Source: Cherax quadricarinatus
Lineage: Eukaryota; Arthropoda; Malacostraca; Decapoda; Parastacidae
DNA length: 64,000 nt
Assembly: GCF_038502225.1 (NCBI RefSeq)
Contig: NC_091311.1
Location: 36,915,581-36,979,580, forward strand
Reading direction: 5' to 3'
Position numbers and translations under genes: made by a program. This document shows positions 21,863 to 32,083 of this stretch, one piece after another; the stretch's first letter is position 1; the number at the start of each line of letters is the position of its first letter. Below the pieces are notes generated by a model. It saw only the letters and a program-made list of their open reading frames with translations. It did not search any database and was not told where the DNA came from.

Positions 21863-23839
21863 ATGTCAGAAGATGAGTCTTCAGATTTTTTAGGCTTCAG
21901 GGAAGAAGGTAATAATTCATCAGTAAACATGCCTGTTAATAGTGAAGATGAGGAATCACCTACTCCAGGTGATATGGAAATGGAGAGAATGAGACTTAAA
22001 TTAGCAGTACTAGAGGCTCAGATGAACTTAATGAAAGCTAAGGAGGAAGAACGTCAAAGGTTAGGAGGTTCAGAACAAGAGCCTGAGCAGTACTTTAACA
22101 TAACTAAAGCTGCAAATTTTGTCCCTAAGTTTACAGTGAGTGACCCAGATAGATATTTTTCTTTCTTTGAGAAGACTGCTTTGGAGCAAGGTTGGCCCAA
22201 ACAGAAGTGGGCTACCCTAGTTCGCACACAACTTGTGGGTAAAGGATTCCAGAGAGTAGAGACTCTGGAGGGGCAAAATTTTTCTGATTATGATAAGATT
22301 AAAGAGGAAGTATTGCTTGCATACCAAATGATACCTGAGAAATATAGACAAAAGTTCAGAAATAAAAAATTTCGGGATGGGCAGACCTTAACTGAGTTTG
22401 GGAATGAGAAACTGTTCCTTTTTAAGAAATGGGTTTGTTCTAAAGGAGTTAATAAAGACTATAACAAATTAGTAGATCTGATGGTTCATGAGGAATTGTA
22501 CAATACAATCCCTGTTGACCTCAGAGAATATTTAGAGGACAAAAACCCAGATAATCTTTCCGAAGCACTGGATCTAGGTGACCGATTCTTGGCTCGCAGG
22601 GAATTGGTAAGTAAAAACAGTTATGCTCCTTCTGAAAATTTCCCCACTCGTTCTAAACCTTATTCCAAGTCCTATGGTCATAAAGGTAAATGGGACAAGA
22701 ATTTTCAGGGACAAATGAAGGCTGAGGCACCCTCTAAAATAGAAAGAAAAGGTAAGTCAGCTGGAGCTCAAAGTTTACCTAGACAATCAGATAATTTTTC
22801 AGGTCCTCGAGTAAACAGTACCAGTCCTACACCAAATGGTAAAAATACCTTTAAGAGCTATGCCTGTTACTACTGTAACAAAACTGGACACACACAAAAG
22901 TTTTGCTGGTCAAGGCAGCGAGATCAGGAAAGGGAGGAACCACCCCAGAGGACTCTAACTGCAGACACACATCCAGTTGCCTGTATTTGGTCTTCAAAGC
23001 AAGGTGAGGAGGTACCTTTGGGTCTAGACCCCAGGATGCAGGTATTTTCTAGTAAGTCCACAGTTGCTTTGCATAAGGATGTGGGTAGGGTTGAGAATAT
23101 AGTGTCCTTGAGAGATGGATGTAGCACCTACTCCTTGCTACGTGCTGGAGTGTTGCCAATGTCTAAGGATACCTATACTGGAGTAGATGTATTATTGAAG
23201 GGTATTACGGGTTCAACCATAAGGACACCAGTACACAAATTATGGGTAGAATCTGCATACCAAGTTGGCTATCTCCCTGTAGGTATCTCAGATGAAATTC
23301 CCTTCGAAGGGGTCGACCTCTTATTAGGGAATAATGTTATGGGCCTGTTAGACAGTGAAGAACCACTAGTATGGGGGCAACCAGGCCCCAAAGTTTGGGA
23401 GAAGAAGGCTAGGGAGACCCTGCCAGACCTTTTTCCTGTTGGTGCCATCACACGAAGTATGTCTCGTGACCAGGATACCAAGGGTAATCCTTATATTTCT
23501 CATGAGGATGGTGAGGACTTAGGTTTGGAAACTCTATTTTCTGATGTTGAACTGCAGTCAACTAAAGAAAAGGATACCACAACCCGAGTTGAGTCTAATC
23601 GGTGCAGAGATCAAGGTAGTAGTGTGAGGGAGATTGGGCCTACTATGATGCAGCTAATTGCTGCACAGGGGTGTGATGACACACTTAAGTCGATCAGAGC
23701 CTCAGCTGTGACTGAGGAGGAATCTTTACGTTTAAATAAATGCTTCTATTTCAGGAAAGGTATACTCATGAAGAAGGCGCCCTCGGTTGCAGTACCAGTA
23801 GAAGGAGAGCCAAGTTTTTGTCACCAGGTCGCCTTATAG
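21863..23839 (+). CDS. Gag and protease polyprotein of the LTR element
   Basis: 658 codons from ATG 21863. An acidic, coiled-coil-prone start (residues 1-75) leads into a capsid-like helical region (about 85-240, DPDRYFSFFEKTALEQGWP). A basic linker is followed by one CCHC zinc knuckle, CYYCNKTGHTQKFC (335-348), for RNA binding. A retropepsin-like region follows (about 410-500), with RDGCSTYSLLRAG at 417-429 and VDLLLGNN near 485. The usual D-S/T-G catalytic triplet reads D-G-C at 418-420, so protease activity is doubtful unless this clade uses a variant. The frame ends as the integrase zinc-domain region begins; the next frame is +1 relative to it. Confidence 0.9.
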   Translation: MSEDESSDFLGFREEGNNSSVNMPVNSEDEESPTPGDMEMERMRLKLAVLEAQMNLMKAKEEERQRLGGSEQEPEQYFNITKAANFVPKFTVSDPDRYFSFFEKTALEQGWPKQKWATLVRTQLVGKGFQRVETLEGQNFSDYDKIKEEVLLAYQMIPEKYRQKFRNKKFRDGQTLTEFGNEKLFLFKKWVCSKGVNKDYNKLVDLMVHEELYNTIPVDLREYLEDKNPDNLSEALDLGDRFLARRELVSKNSYAPSENFPTRSKPYSKSYGHKGKWDKNFQGQMKAEAPSKIERKGKSAGAQSLPRQSDNFSGPRVNSTSPTPNGKNTFKSYACYYCNKTGHTQKFCWSRQRDQEREEPPQRTLTADTHPVACIWSSKQGEEVPLGLDPRMQVFSSKSTVALHKDVGRVENIVSLRDGCSTYSLLRAGVLPMSKDTYTGVDVLLKGITGSTIRTPVHKLWVESAYQVGYLPVGISDEIPFEGVDLLLGNNVMGLLDSEEPLVWGQPGPKVWEKKARETLPDLFPVGAITRSMSRDQDTKGNPYISHEDGEDLGLETLFSDVELQSTKEKDTTTRVESNRCRDQGSSVREIGPTMMQLIAAQGCDDTLKSIRASAVTEEESLRLNKCFYFRKGILMKKAPSVAVPVEGEPSFCHQVAL

Positions 23840-26384
23840 AAACCATGTTCTTAGCTTAGTGCATGACACACCTCTAGGTGGACACCTAGGTATTGCTAAA
23901 ACAGTATCCAGGGTTTCCAGGCACTTCTTCTGGCCTCGGCTGTGGGAGACGGTGGGAGATTATATAAAGACCTGTCATGCCTGCCAAATTATAGGGAAAC
24001 CTAATCAAAGCATTAAACCTGTTCCCCTTCATCCGATTTCAGCACCAGGTGAACCCTTCAGCAAGCTGGTAGTGGATGGCGTTGGCCCACTCCCAAGGAC
24101 TAGAATGGGAAATAATTATTTACTAACAATAATTTGCTCCACTACCAGGTACCCAGAAACAATCCCTCTACGCAAGACAACCGCTCGAGTGGTCTTAAGG
24201 GCTTTGATGAAGTTCTTTTCCCATGTTGGCTTTCCTCGGGAGGTACAAACAGATCAAGGGTCTAACTTTACCTCGAAATTATTTAGGAATGTGTTAAAGG
24301 GGTTAGATGTACAGCCCAAATTTTCAACTGCCTATCACCCTCAGTCTCAGGGAGTGATAGAGAGATTTCATCAAACTCTTAAGACAATGATGCGAGCTTA
24401 TTGTATGAATAACACTAGTGATTGGGATGAGGGTATCCCTTTTCTCTTGTTTGCTGTGCGGGAAAGCACCCAAGAATCTCTCAGTTTCAGCCCTTTCGAG
24501 CTTGTCTATGGTCATCCAGTGAGGGGACCACTGACTATTCTCAAGGAGCATTGGCTAGGTGGTGAAAATGAGGCTTCCCCGCCGGAAGATGTTCTCTTTT
24601 TCAGGAAACGGTTGGACCAGGCGAGACAGATGGCAGCAGACAATCTCAAAGCTAGTCAGAGGGCCATGAAGCAGCGGTACGACCAAAGGGCAGCCCCTCG
24701 CTCCTTCAGTGTTGGAGAGGAAGTGTTAGCTTTGGAGCCGGTTCCGGGACATGCCTTGGCTGCACGATTTGATGGACCCTTTGTCATCACAGGCAGGTCT
24801 GGCCCCAATTATGTAATTAAGATGCCTGGCCATCGCAAATCAGAAAGGACTGTGCACATTAACAGGTTGAAAAAATACCATTCTAGGGCAGGAGTTGCCG
24901 CTATTCAAGTTGAGTGTGACGATACTGAAAAACTTCCTGTAACAACAGAAGTAAGGCTGTGCAATTCAGCCATCTTGCAAAATCCCTTGGCACACATGAA
25001 GGGACTCAGTGTACAGGGAGCCTGTGACTTGGTTCAGCTACTCCAAAAATTTCCAGATTTGTTTGGGGATGTACCCAAAGTAAGTAAATTGCCTCCCCAT
25101 GATGTGGATGTCGGGGAAGCTGTTCCAATAAAGCAGGCTCCTTACCGCATGAACCCAACAAAACAACTTCACATGGAGGAAGAAGTGAAATTCCTCCTTC
25201 AAAACCAGTTTGTAGTGCCTAGCGAGAGTCAGTGGGCATCTCCATGCCTGATGGTTCCCAAACCTGATGGATCTATGCGTATGTGCACTGACTATCGCAG
25301 AGTAAATGAAGTAACGAAGGCTGACTGTTACCCTTTGCCACGTATGGATGATGTGATTGATGCTGTGGGAGGGGCAAAGTTTGTGAGCAAACTGGACTTA
25401 CTTAAAGGTTATTATCAGATACCCCTCACCCAGCGAGCCAAGGAAATTTCAGCCTTCGTCACTCCAGATGGGTTATTTCAATATAATGTTCTTCCTTTTG
25501 GGTTAAAAAATGCTCCTGCCACCTTCCAGCGTCGTATAAATACTGTCATAAGGGGGTTGGATGGTGTGCGGGCCTATCTAGATGATATTGTGGTATTCAG
25601 TAACCAGTGGGAAACTCACTTGGTAAGATTACAAAAGTTGTTTGAATGTCTATCCCAAGCCAAACTAACCATCAATTTGAGCAAAAGTGAGTTTGGCCAA
25701 GCCAGTGTACAATTCTTAGGATATGTAGTTGGTCAGGGAAAAGTTGCCCCAATTCATGCTAAGGTGGAGGCCATTATAAATTTTCCTAGACCACAGAATC
25801 GGAAGGCAGTGATGAGGTTCCTGGGCATGGTGGGTTATTACAGACGTTTCTGCCCTAACCTCTCCCAGGTAACGTCACCACTGACAACTTTGACCAGTCC
25901 CAAAGTTCAATTCAACTGGGACAGCAAGTGTGACAGGGCTTTTGAAAATGTGAAAATGTTATTAGGGAATGCTCCTATCTTGAAAAGTCCTGAGTTTGAA
26001 TGCCCCTTCTCTCTACAAGTGGATGCTAGTGATGTAGGGGTAGGTGCAGTGTTGTTGCAGGGAGATGAGAGAGATAGCCTTCAGCCAGTTTGTTACCATT
26101 CAGCCAAATTAAAAAAGCATCAACGTGGTTATGCAACTGTAGAGAAAGAGGCTTTGGCTTTGGTGTTAGCTGTGCAGAAATTTGAAGTTTATATCAGTGC
26201 TTCCCCACATCCTGTAATAGTGTATAGTGACCATAACCCTCTGAGGTTTTTGCAAAGAATGAGAAACCACAATCAAAGACTCTTAAGATGGGCTTTGTTC
26301 CTACAGCCTTTTAATTTGAAAGTTAAATATATAAAAGGCTCAGAGAATGTGGTTGCTGATGCTCTCTCTAGATGTTTCATGTAG
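23832..26384 (+). CDS. Integrase, reverse transcriptase and RNase H of the LTR element
   Basis: Open from about 23832 with no early ATG, in the +1 frame relative to gag-protease and overlapping its end by 8 bases. Counting from the GTG at 23859: integrase HHCC zinc domain (H2, H9, C39, C42); DDE core D73, D132, E168; GPF module near 304-320. Then RT: LDLLKGYYQ (D513) and YLDD (573-576). Then RNase H: D722, E764, D791 and VVADALSR (D834). All key residues are present. IN-RT-RH is the reverse of normal gypsy order and matches the Gmr1 group. Expression needs a frameshift or the copy has a one-base defect. Confidence 0.95.
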   Translation, partial: PYRNHVLSLVHDTPLGGHLGIAKTVSRVSRHFFWPRLWETVGDYIKTCHACQIIGKPNQSIKPVPLHPISAPGEPFSKLVVDGVGPLPRTRMGNNYLLTIICSTTRYPETIPLRKTTARVVLRALMKFFSHVGFPREVQTDQGSNFTSKLFRNVLKGLDVQPKFSTAYHPQSQGVIERFHQTLKTMMRAYCMNNTSDWDEGIPFLLFAVRESTQESLSFSPFELVYGHPVRGPLTILKEHWLGGENEASPPEDVLFFRKRLDQARQMAADNLKASQRAMKQRYDQRAAPRSFSVGEEVLALEPVPGHALAARFDGPFVITGRSGPNYVIKMPGHRKSERTVHINRLKKYHSRAGVAAIQVECDDTEKLPVTTEVRLCNSAILQNPLAHMKGLSVQGACDLVQLLQKFPDLFGDVPKVSKLPPHDVDVGEAVPIKQAPYRMNPTKQLHMEEEVKFLLQNQFVVPSESQWASPCLMVPKPDGSMRMCTDYRRVNEVTKADCYPLPRMDDVIDAVGGAKFVSKLDLLKGYYQIPLTQRAKEISAFVTPDGLFQYNVLPFGLKNAPATFQRRINTVIRGLDGVRAYLDDIVVFSNQWETHLVRLQKLFECLSQAKLTINLSKSEFGQASVQFLGYVVGQGKVAPIHAKVEAIINFPRPQNRKAVMRFLGMVGYYRRFCPNLSQVTSPLTTLTSPKVQFNWDSKCDRAFENVKMLLGNAPILKSPEFECPFSLQVDASDVGVGAVLLQGDERDSLQPVCYHSAKLKKHQRGYATVEKEALALVLAVQKFEVYISASPHPVIVYSDHNPLRFLQRMRNHNQRLLRWALFLQPFNLKVKYIKGSENVVADALSRCFM

Positions 26385-27263
26385 ATGCATGGTGCATACT
26401 TTGTACATAGTGTTTGTCATGTGCTGACCTTGTTGTTTTTGCAGTGGTGAACTCTCGGTGAGCCTGAGTACTCTCTACCAGCCGTCTGACTGTAAAGGAG
26501 TTGAGTCGGAGCCAAAAGTGTGACGAGGGTCAGGGTGTACGTGAATGTGAGTTGAGGCAGTGGTTGACAACCTTCGGTAACATGAGACGTTCAGGAAGGT
26601 ATGTGATGTTGTGTCTTGGTGTGCTCTATGTACAAAACGGCCCGACGATTTGCCTTTGTGGTCCCTTGGACCCCTCCATGTTCTATGACAGCCTCCTCTT
26701 CATAAGTTTGGAGGATCTGTGTGGAGTGGGACCTCGGAAGATGGGCTTGAGTGCCTGACCATGTTAAGGATCGTGAGTGTTGACTGGAAGTCTCACTGTT
26801 TGGTTTGGCCACCAAGTGAGAGACACCTTGACATTTTTTGTGAAGTTTCCTGCCTGGTGTACACCTGACTGCTCTGGGTTTGGCTCTACTCTCGTCTCCT
26901 GATCAGGAAGATGCCACCCTGGAGTACCAGTTGCTTGCTGGATTACCGTAGCGGAGGCACAGGCCTGTTGGTGTGGGCTTTCACAGTGGACATTGTGTGC
27001 AAATCTTGCATTGTAATGGGTATTGTTTTTTAAAAGCAACTAACATTGTAAATAGTTACACACTTGAGTATATGGGTATGGTTAAATTGCTTTTCTAAAA
27101 AATTCTGCAATCTCTTGTAAATAACAGTAAAGTGAAGAGTAGTTATGGTGCTGGGAAAATGTAGCATTTCTAGTAGTCTTGTTTACCGCCTTCAGACTTA
27201 AGCAATATACTTTTTACTAGCCGTATCCTGAGGGACACAGCTAGCTTTTGTGAGACTTCGTCT
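26385..27263 (+). other. Non-coding 3' region of the LTR element
   Basis: About 880 bp between pol stop and purine tract. No frame above about 90 codons, no env-like signal peptide or membrane segment. Relatively GC-rich compared with the surroundings. Confidence 0.7.
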
Positions 27264-27274
27264 GGAGGTGGGGG
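27264..27274 (+). promoter_or_regulatory. Polypurine tract
   Basis: GGAGGTGGGGG immediately precedes the 3' LTR, the expected position of the plus-strand primer. Confidence 0.85.
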
Positions 27275-28282
27275 TGTTATGGGGCTATAGGACCCAACAT
27301 GTATTTATAAGTAACAGTTACTCTGGAATACCTAATTATATTGAATTGATGGGGACTTTGCTCTAAATGTCAGAAGGACTGATCAACCTTATGACTGAGA
27401 GGCAGCTGGGTCAAGCCTATTTTTCTCAATATAATAGGTTATACTATAGACACATAAACACACAATTTAAATAAGTAGTTTATAAAGTTGTATTTCCTTT
27501 TGTAAAAGTAAAATTAAGGTGTGGTAGAATTGTGGTAACTGGAGAATTGTGCTTGGCAAATAAGTAGTTTATAAAGTTGTATTTCCTTTTGTAAAAGTAA
27601 AATTAAGGTGTGGTAGAATTGTGGTAACTGGAGAATTGTGCTTGGCAAATAAGTAGTTTATAAAGTTGTATTTCCTTTTGTAAAAGTAAAATTAAGGTGT
27701 GGTAGAATTGTGGTAACTGGAGAATTGTGCTTGGCAACAGTCTTTTGTTTTGGTGGGAGGAGCTTAGCCTCTTTCTCTCTCTCCCTCGCACTGACTCGCT
27801 CTCTCTGTGGCTGACCTTCAACCTGGCAGGATCTCTGGGTCCTTCTTCTATCTTTTGGGGCATTATGTGTGCTCCAGAGGTGAGTTTTTATAATTTAAGT
27901 TGTGGCCACCATACCCAGGGTGACTAAAGTGTGTCAAAACACTGGTTAGCCAGAGTTATGTCAAGAGAGAAGGACAAAAGTTAATAAGGTACACCATGTG
28001 GGAGAACAGCTATGCAGTGTGTAGATCGTTGTTTTGAAAATGTGAGGCTGTAATTGTATATTCTGTACATATCTATTGAGAATACAGTTATATTTTTATA
28101 GTAGTAGTTTACATAACCTGTGAAGAGGGCTGGTGAAAGGGTATCAGAGACACTCAGGATGATCAGCCATGATGTAAGTATTACCCCTAGACAAATAAGA
28201 CCATTAAGTAAAAGCTACCCCACACTAGAACATGTAGTGAGAACCTTACTATCAAAGTAATAAGGGACAAACCAACGTAACA
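27275..28282 (+). repeat. 3' LTR
   Basis: 1008 bp at a constant offset of 6747 from the 5' LTR. The only difference I can see is A at 21010 against G at 27757. Contains the same three 89-bp units (27469-27735). Confidence 0.95.
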
Positions 28283-28582
28283 ATAATAATAATAATACAT
28301 ATAATAATAATAGTATAAAATTATAATAATAATAATACAGTAGGGCCCCACTTATATGGCCATCATAAACAAAGGGAGAAGTAATGAATAATTCATGCCG
28401 AAAATTGTAAACAAAAGCGGAGTGGGGGAGTGGCTGGGCCAAATGCAGATTCATACACATTTTCTCTGATGGCTGAGCAGAGAAAACGTAATGTTGTCCC
28501 TCTGGCCGACTACCACACAGGTCCACAAGTATTATTATCAGAACACATATAAAATATACAATAAATGCCAGACAGAAAGTTT

Positions 28583-28956
28583 AAATTAAGACACATGTGC
28601 AACATCTGGGTATCTTTATTGTAGACGTTTTGCCATCCAGTGGCTTTATCAATACAAATTCCAGGACATAACTTGAAGACAGCAGAACTATATACAGAAA
28701 ATGAGGTAATCAGCCCCTCAATCTTGGAGTTGGTGTGAAGAGCAATGTAGTCGTAGAGATTCAGAATTCAGAGATTCAGAATCTCTACGACTACAGTGCT
28801 TTTCGCACCAACTCTAAGGTTGAGGGACTGATTACCTCATTTTCTGTATATAGTTCTGCTGTCTTCAAGTTATATCCTGAAATTTGTATTGATAAAGCCA
28901 CTGGATGGCGAAACGTCTACAATAAAGATACCCAGATGTTGCACGTGTCTTAATTT
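28583..28956. repeat. 374-bp long palindrome (fold-back)
   Basis: Two arms of about 180 bp are near-perfect reverse complements around a centre near 28769: GTGCAACATCTGGGTATC at the left matches GATACCCAGATGTTGCAC at the right, and the pattern holds inward to AGAGATTCAGAATC near the centre. About ten mismatches by eye. Confidence 0.9.
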
Positions 28957-29095
28957 CATCTTGTTGGTATTGTATGCCATCCTTGCACAACAAGTTTACA
29001 CTAACTTATATTATGCTAGCAATAGAAATAGGCATTAAAAACACAATAAAAGGTAAGATACACACAGAGTACACTTATTACTTGCTTTAACATTT

Positions 29096-29846
29096 TTTTT
29101 TTTTTTCAACAAGTTGGCCATCTCCCACCAAGGCAGGGTGACCCAAAAAAGGAAGAAAATCCCGAAAAAGAAAATGCTTTCATCATCATTCAACACTTTC
29201 ACCACACTCACACATTATCACTGTTTTTGCAGAGGTGCTCAGAATACAACAGTTTAGAAGCATATACATATAAAGATACACAACATATCCCTCCAAACTG
29301 CCAATATCCTAAACCCCTCCTTTAAAGTGCAGGCATTGTACTTCCCATTTCCAGGACTCAAGTCCGACTATATGAAAATAACCGGTTTCCCTGAATCCCT
29401 TCACTAAATATTACCCTGCTCACACTCCAATAGATCGTCAGGTCCCAAGTACCATTCGTCTCCATTCACTCCTATCTAACACGCTCACGCATGCTTGCTG
29501 GAAGTCCAAGCCCCTCGCCCACAAAACCTCCTTTGCCCCCTCTCTCCAACCCTTTCAAGGACGACCCCTTCCTCGCCTTCCTTCCCCTATAGATTTACAT
29601 GCTTTCCATGTCATTCTACTTTGATCCATTCTCTCTAAATGACCAAACCACCTCAACAACCCCTCTTCTGCCCTCTGACTAATACTTTTATTAACTCCAC
29701 ACCTTTTCCTAATTTCCACACTCCGAATAATCTGCATAATATTTACACCACACATTGCCCTTAGACAGGACATCTCCACTGCCTCCAACCGTCTCCTCGC
29801 TGCTGCATTTACCACCCAAGCTTCACACCCATATAAGAGTGTTGGT
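29096..29846 (-). mobile_element. RTE-R 3' UTR and C-terminus, antisense
   Basis: Starts with a T run (poly(A) of the antisense copy), then the 3' UTR shared with 5300, 36775 and 53665, then the C-terminal frame AVEMSCLRAMCGVNIMQIIR, LLRWFGHLERMDQSRMTW and GEGRRGRGRP. It is cut at about 29846 by LINE-F; a remainder is at 32084-32179. Confidence 0.8.
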
Positions 29847-29895
29847 GTTTGTTGTTGTTTGTTTGTTGTTTGTTCGTCGATTCGACGAGGACCAT

Positions 29896-32074
29896 CTAGT
29901 CATCCTGGGGTCGAAGTTGGTGGGTACTCAGATGACTTGCCAGGCCAATCCGCGCACGAAACATTCTCTGGCAGTGTGGACAGGGAAGGGTGGTGGCATC
30001 GAGGGGTCTGATGGCTCTGGTCTTCCTCGCCTGCCTGCGCTGCTCAGCTAGTGAGATTCTGCTTGCCTCGCAGGATGTTGCCCCTTTCTGGACAACTGCT
30101 CGCCAGTCATTCCTGTCCTGAGCTATCAGCTCCCACATGGTGTGGTTGATGTTGAAAGCTTTCAGAGCAGTCTTAACCCTTTGAGGGTTTTGGTCGTACT
30201 AGTACGTCTTACGCGTAGGGGTTTTTGACGTACTAGTACTCATAAATTCTAGCGGCCTCAAATCTAGTGGGAGAAAGCTGGTAGGCCTTCATATGAAAGA
30301 ATGGGTCTATGTGGTCAGTGTGCACAGTCTAAAAAAAATCCTGCAGCACACAGTGCATAATGAGAAAAAAAAAACTTTGACCATTTTTTTGGAATAAATC
30401 AGCGACTTTGCAGTGTATTTTCGTATGGTATTTATTGTTGTATTCTAGTTTTCTTGGTCTCATTTTATAGAATGGAAGACATATTACAGAAATTGAGATG
30501 ATTTTGACTGGTTTTACAATGAAAGATGCCTTGAAATTGAGCTCAAAGTAGCAGAAATGTTCGATTTTTACCAAACTTCAGAAGTAAACAAATCGTGCCA
30601 AGCGTGCAATACACGTCAACTGGTGAGTCTAATATTCTTTCACAAGTGCACCAATAATATTTATACCATTTTTTACACTAATGCAGTAGTTTGCATAACA
30701 GTAAATCTTATATTTTTTGTGAGAATAAAAATTCAAAGTGGAAAGCAAAAGAATATAAGAGGGGCCTTGAGACGTGACTAATGACTAGAGGAAATGTCAT
30801 TTTAGTGCCAGGAATGTCTTTCTTGTTTATTCTGGACCCTATTCGGAAATTGGCATCTTTTGAAATTTGTGTGAAATTGGCAAAATTGCTAAATTCTGAC
30901 CACTGTACTGGATAGTTGAATTTCATAAATGGGTGGTTTCTTGCACCCATTCGATAGAAAAAATGGAGTTCTAGCGAAATATTCATGTTTTGTGTCGACT
31001 AGTACAGTGAAATTGGCCGAAAATGGGGCTCAAAGTGGGCAAAATCGCCGATGCGTAAACATCGCCGAGACCGCTAACTTTGCGAGAGCATAATTCCGTA
31101 AGTTTTTTATCAAATTTCAAACTTTTGGTGTCTTTATGATCGGGAAAAGATTCTCTATCTTTTCATAAGAGAAAATAATTTTTTTTTTTTTTTTAAATTT
31201 GGCCGACCCTGAGAACGAGTTTCGGAGAGGGCCTGTCGACCCTCATAGGGTTAAGGGTGTCCTTGTAGCACTTCTTTTGGCCTCCTTGAGAGCGCTTTCC
31301 ATGCTGCAGTTCGCCAAACAAGAGTTTCTTTGGCAGCTGGTGGTCTGGCATGCGAGCAGCATGACCTGCCCAGCAAAGCTGTGCCTGCATCAGGATGGTG
31401 TAGATGCTAGGCAGGCTAGCTGTAGTCAGCACTTCTGTGTCTGGGATCTTATCTTGCCATTTGATGCCGAGAATTTTTCTGATCTGTGTGGTGTGAAAGT
31501 GGCTCAACTTTCTGGTGTGACGTTTGTAGACAGTCCAGGTTTCGCATCCATAGAGAAGTGTGGTGAGGACTATGGCTCTGTACACCTTGATCTTGGTCCT
31601 TGTGGTGATGCCTCTTCGGTTCCATACATTATTATGGAGCCTGCCGAAGGTGGCACTGGCTTTGGCAAGTCTGGCATTCACCTCATCATCGATGACAACG
31701 TTTCTGGAAAGGGTACTGCCGAGGCAGGTGAATTTGTCTACGGCGTTCAGTCGCTGCCCATTGATGGTGATGTTTGGCTCAACATACGTCTTTCCCGGAG
31801 CAGGCTGGTGCATCACTTCAGTCTTTGTTGTACTGATTGTCAGCCTGAAGTTGTTGCAGGCATCAGAGAACTTGTCAACACTGTGCTGCATGGTGGCTTC
31901 TGAAGCAGCGTTGAGGGCGCAGTCATCAGCAAATAGCAGGTCATTGATGGTGTCAGTTGCAGCCTTGGTTTTTGCTTGAAGCCTCCTGAGGTTGAAGACA
32001 GACCCATCTGTACGGTACCTGATGCCGATTCCTGCGTCTGTGTCCCTGAATGCGTCTGTAAGCATGGCTAACAT
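29896..32074 (-). pseudogene. LINE-F RT C-terminal half with C2H2 zinc finger, interrupted
   Basis: Minus strand from 32074: AMLTDAFRDTDAGIGIRYR, LLFADDCALNAASEATMQ with FADD, NAVDKFTCLGSTLSRNVV, LLYGCETWTVYKRHTRKL, and WAGHAARMPDHQLPKKLLFG. The frame is open to the TTAA insertion and resumes beyond it at AFNINHTMWELIAQDRNDWR. It ends with a C2H2 finger, CPHCQRMFRARIGLASHLST-H (C-x2-C-x12-H-x3-H). Removing the insert and one TTAA keeps the reading continuous (KDTL-K-TALKAF). The finger may aid nucleic-acid binding; that is inference. Confidence 0.85.
30177..31250 (+). mobile_element. TTAA element inserted in LINE-F (1074 bp)
   Basis: TTAA on both sides (30173-30176, 31251-31254). Ends CCCTTTGAGGGT and ACCCTCATAGGG. 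Paired palindromes GTACTAGTAC at 30196-30205 and 30230-30239. No coding frame. Very similar to the outer copy at 17869-20014 read in reverse. Confidence 0.9.
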
Positions 32075-32083
32075 GGCGCACCA

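Larger units (their letters stand above)
20528..28282 (+). mobile_element. Gypsy-type LTR retrotransposon with INT-RT-RH order (Gmr1-like)
   Basis: A complete 7755 bp element: two 1008 bp LTRs beginning TGTTATGG and ending CGTAACA, 5-bp duplication ATAAT on both sides, primer site, gag-protease frame, integrase-RT-RNase H frame, purine tract. The RT and RNase H are Ty3/gypsy-like, but integrase is encoded before RT, as in Gmr1-like elements. The LTRs differ at one site by eye, so it inserted recently. There is no env-like frame. The 880 bp after pol is non-coding. Confidence 0.95.
29847..32083 (-). mobile_element. LINE-F (RTE-like) inserted in RTE-R
   Basis: Antisense LINE ending in an AAAC/AACA-rich tail (29847-29878 as TTTGTTGTTG). 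It is 5' truncated inside the RT, and its coding part is split by a TTAA element at 30177-31250. Flanked on both sides by RTE-R sequence. Confidence 0.85.

Noticed and set aside
26385..27263. A possible env-like gene after pol
   Set aside because: No frame above about 90 codons, no signal peptide or membrane segment; the element is a retrotransposon without env.
27603..27863. 86-codon frame present twice (also 20856-21116)
   Set aside because: It is antisense within the two LTRs and exists twice only because the LTRs are copies.
31199..31979. Plus-strand frames of 234 and 139 codons
   Set aside because: Both are antisense to the LINE-F RT, whose minus frame has the FADD motif and C-terminal conservation.
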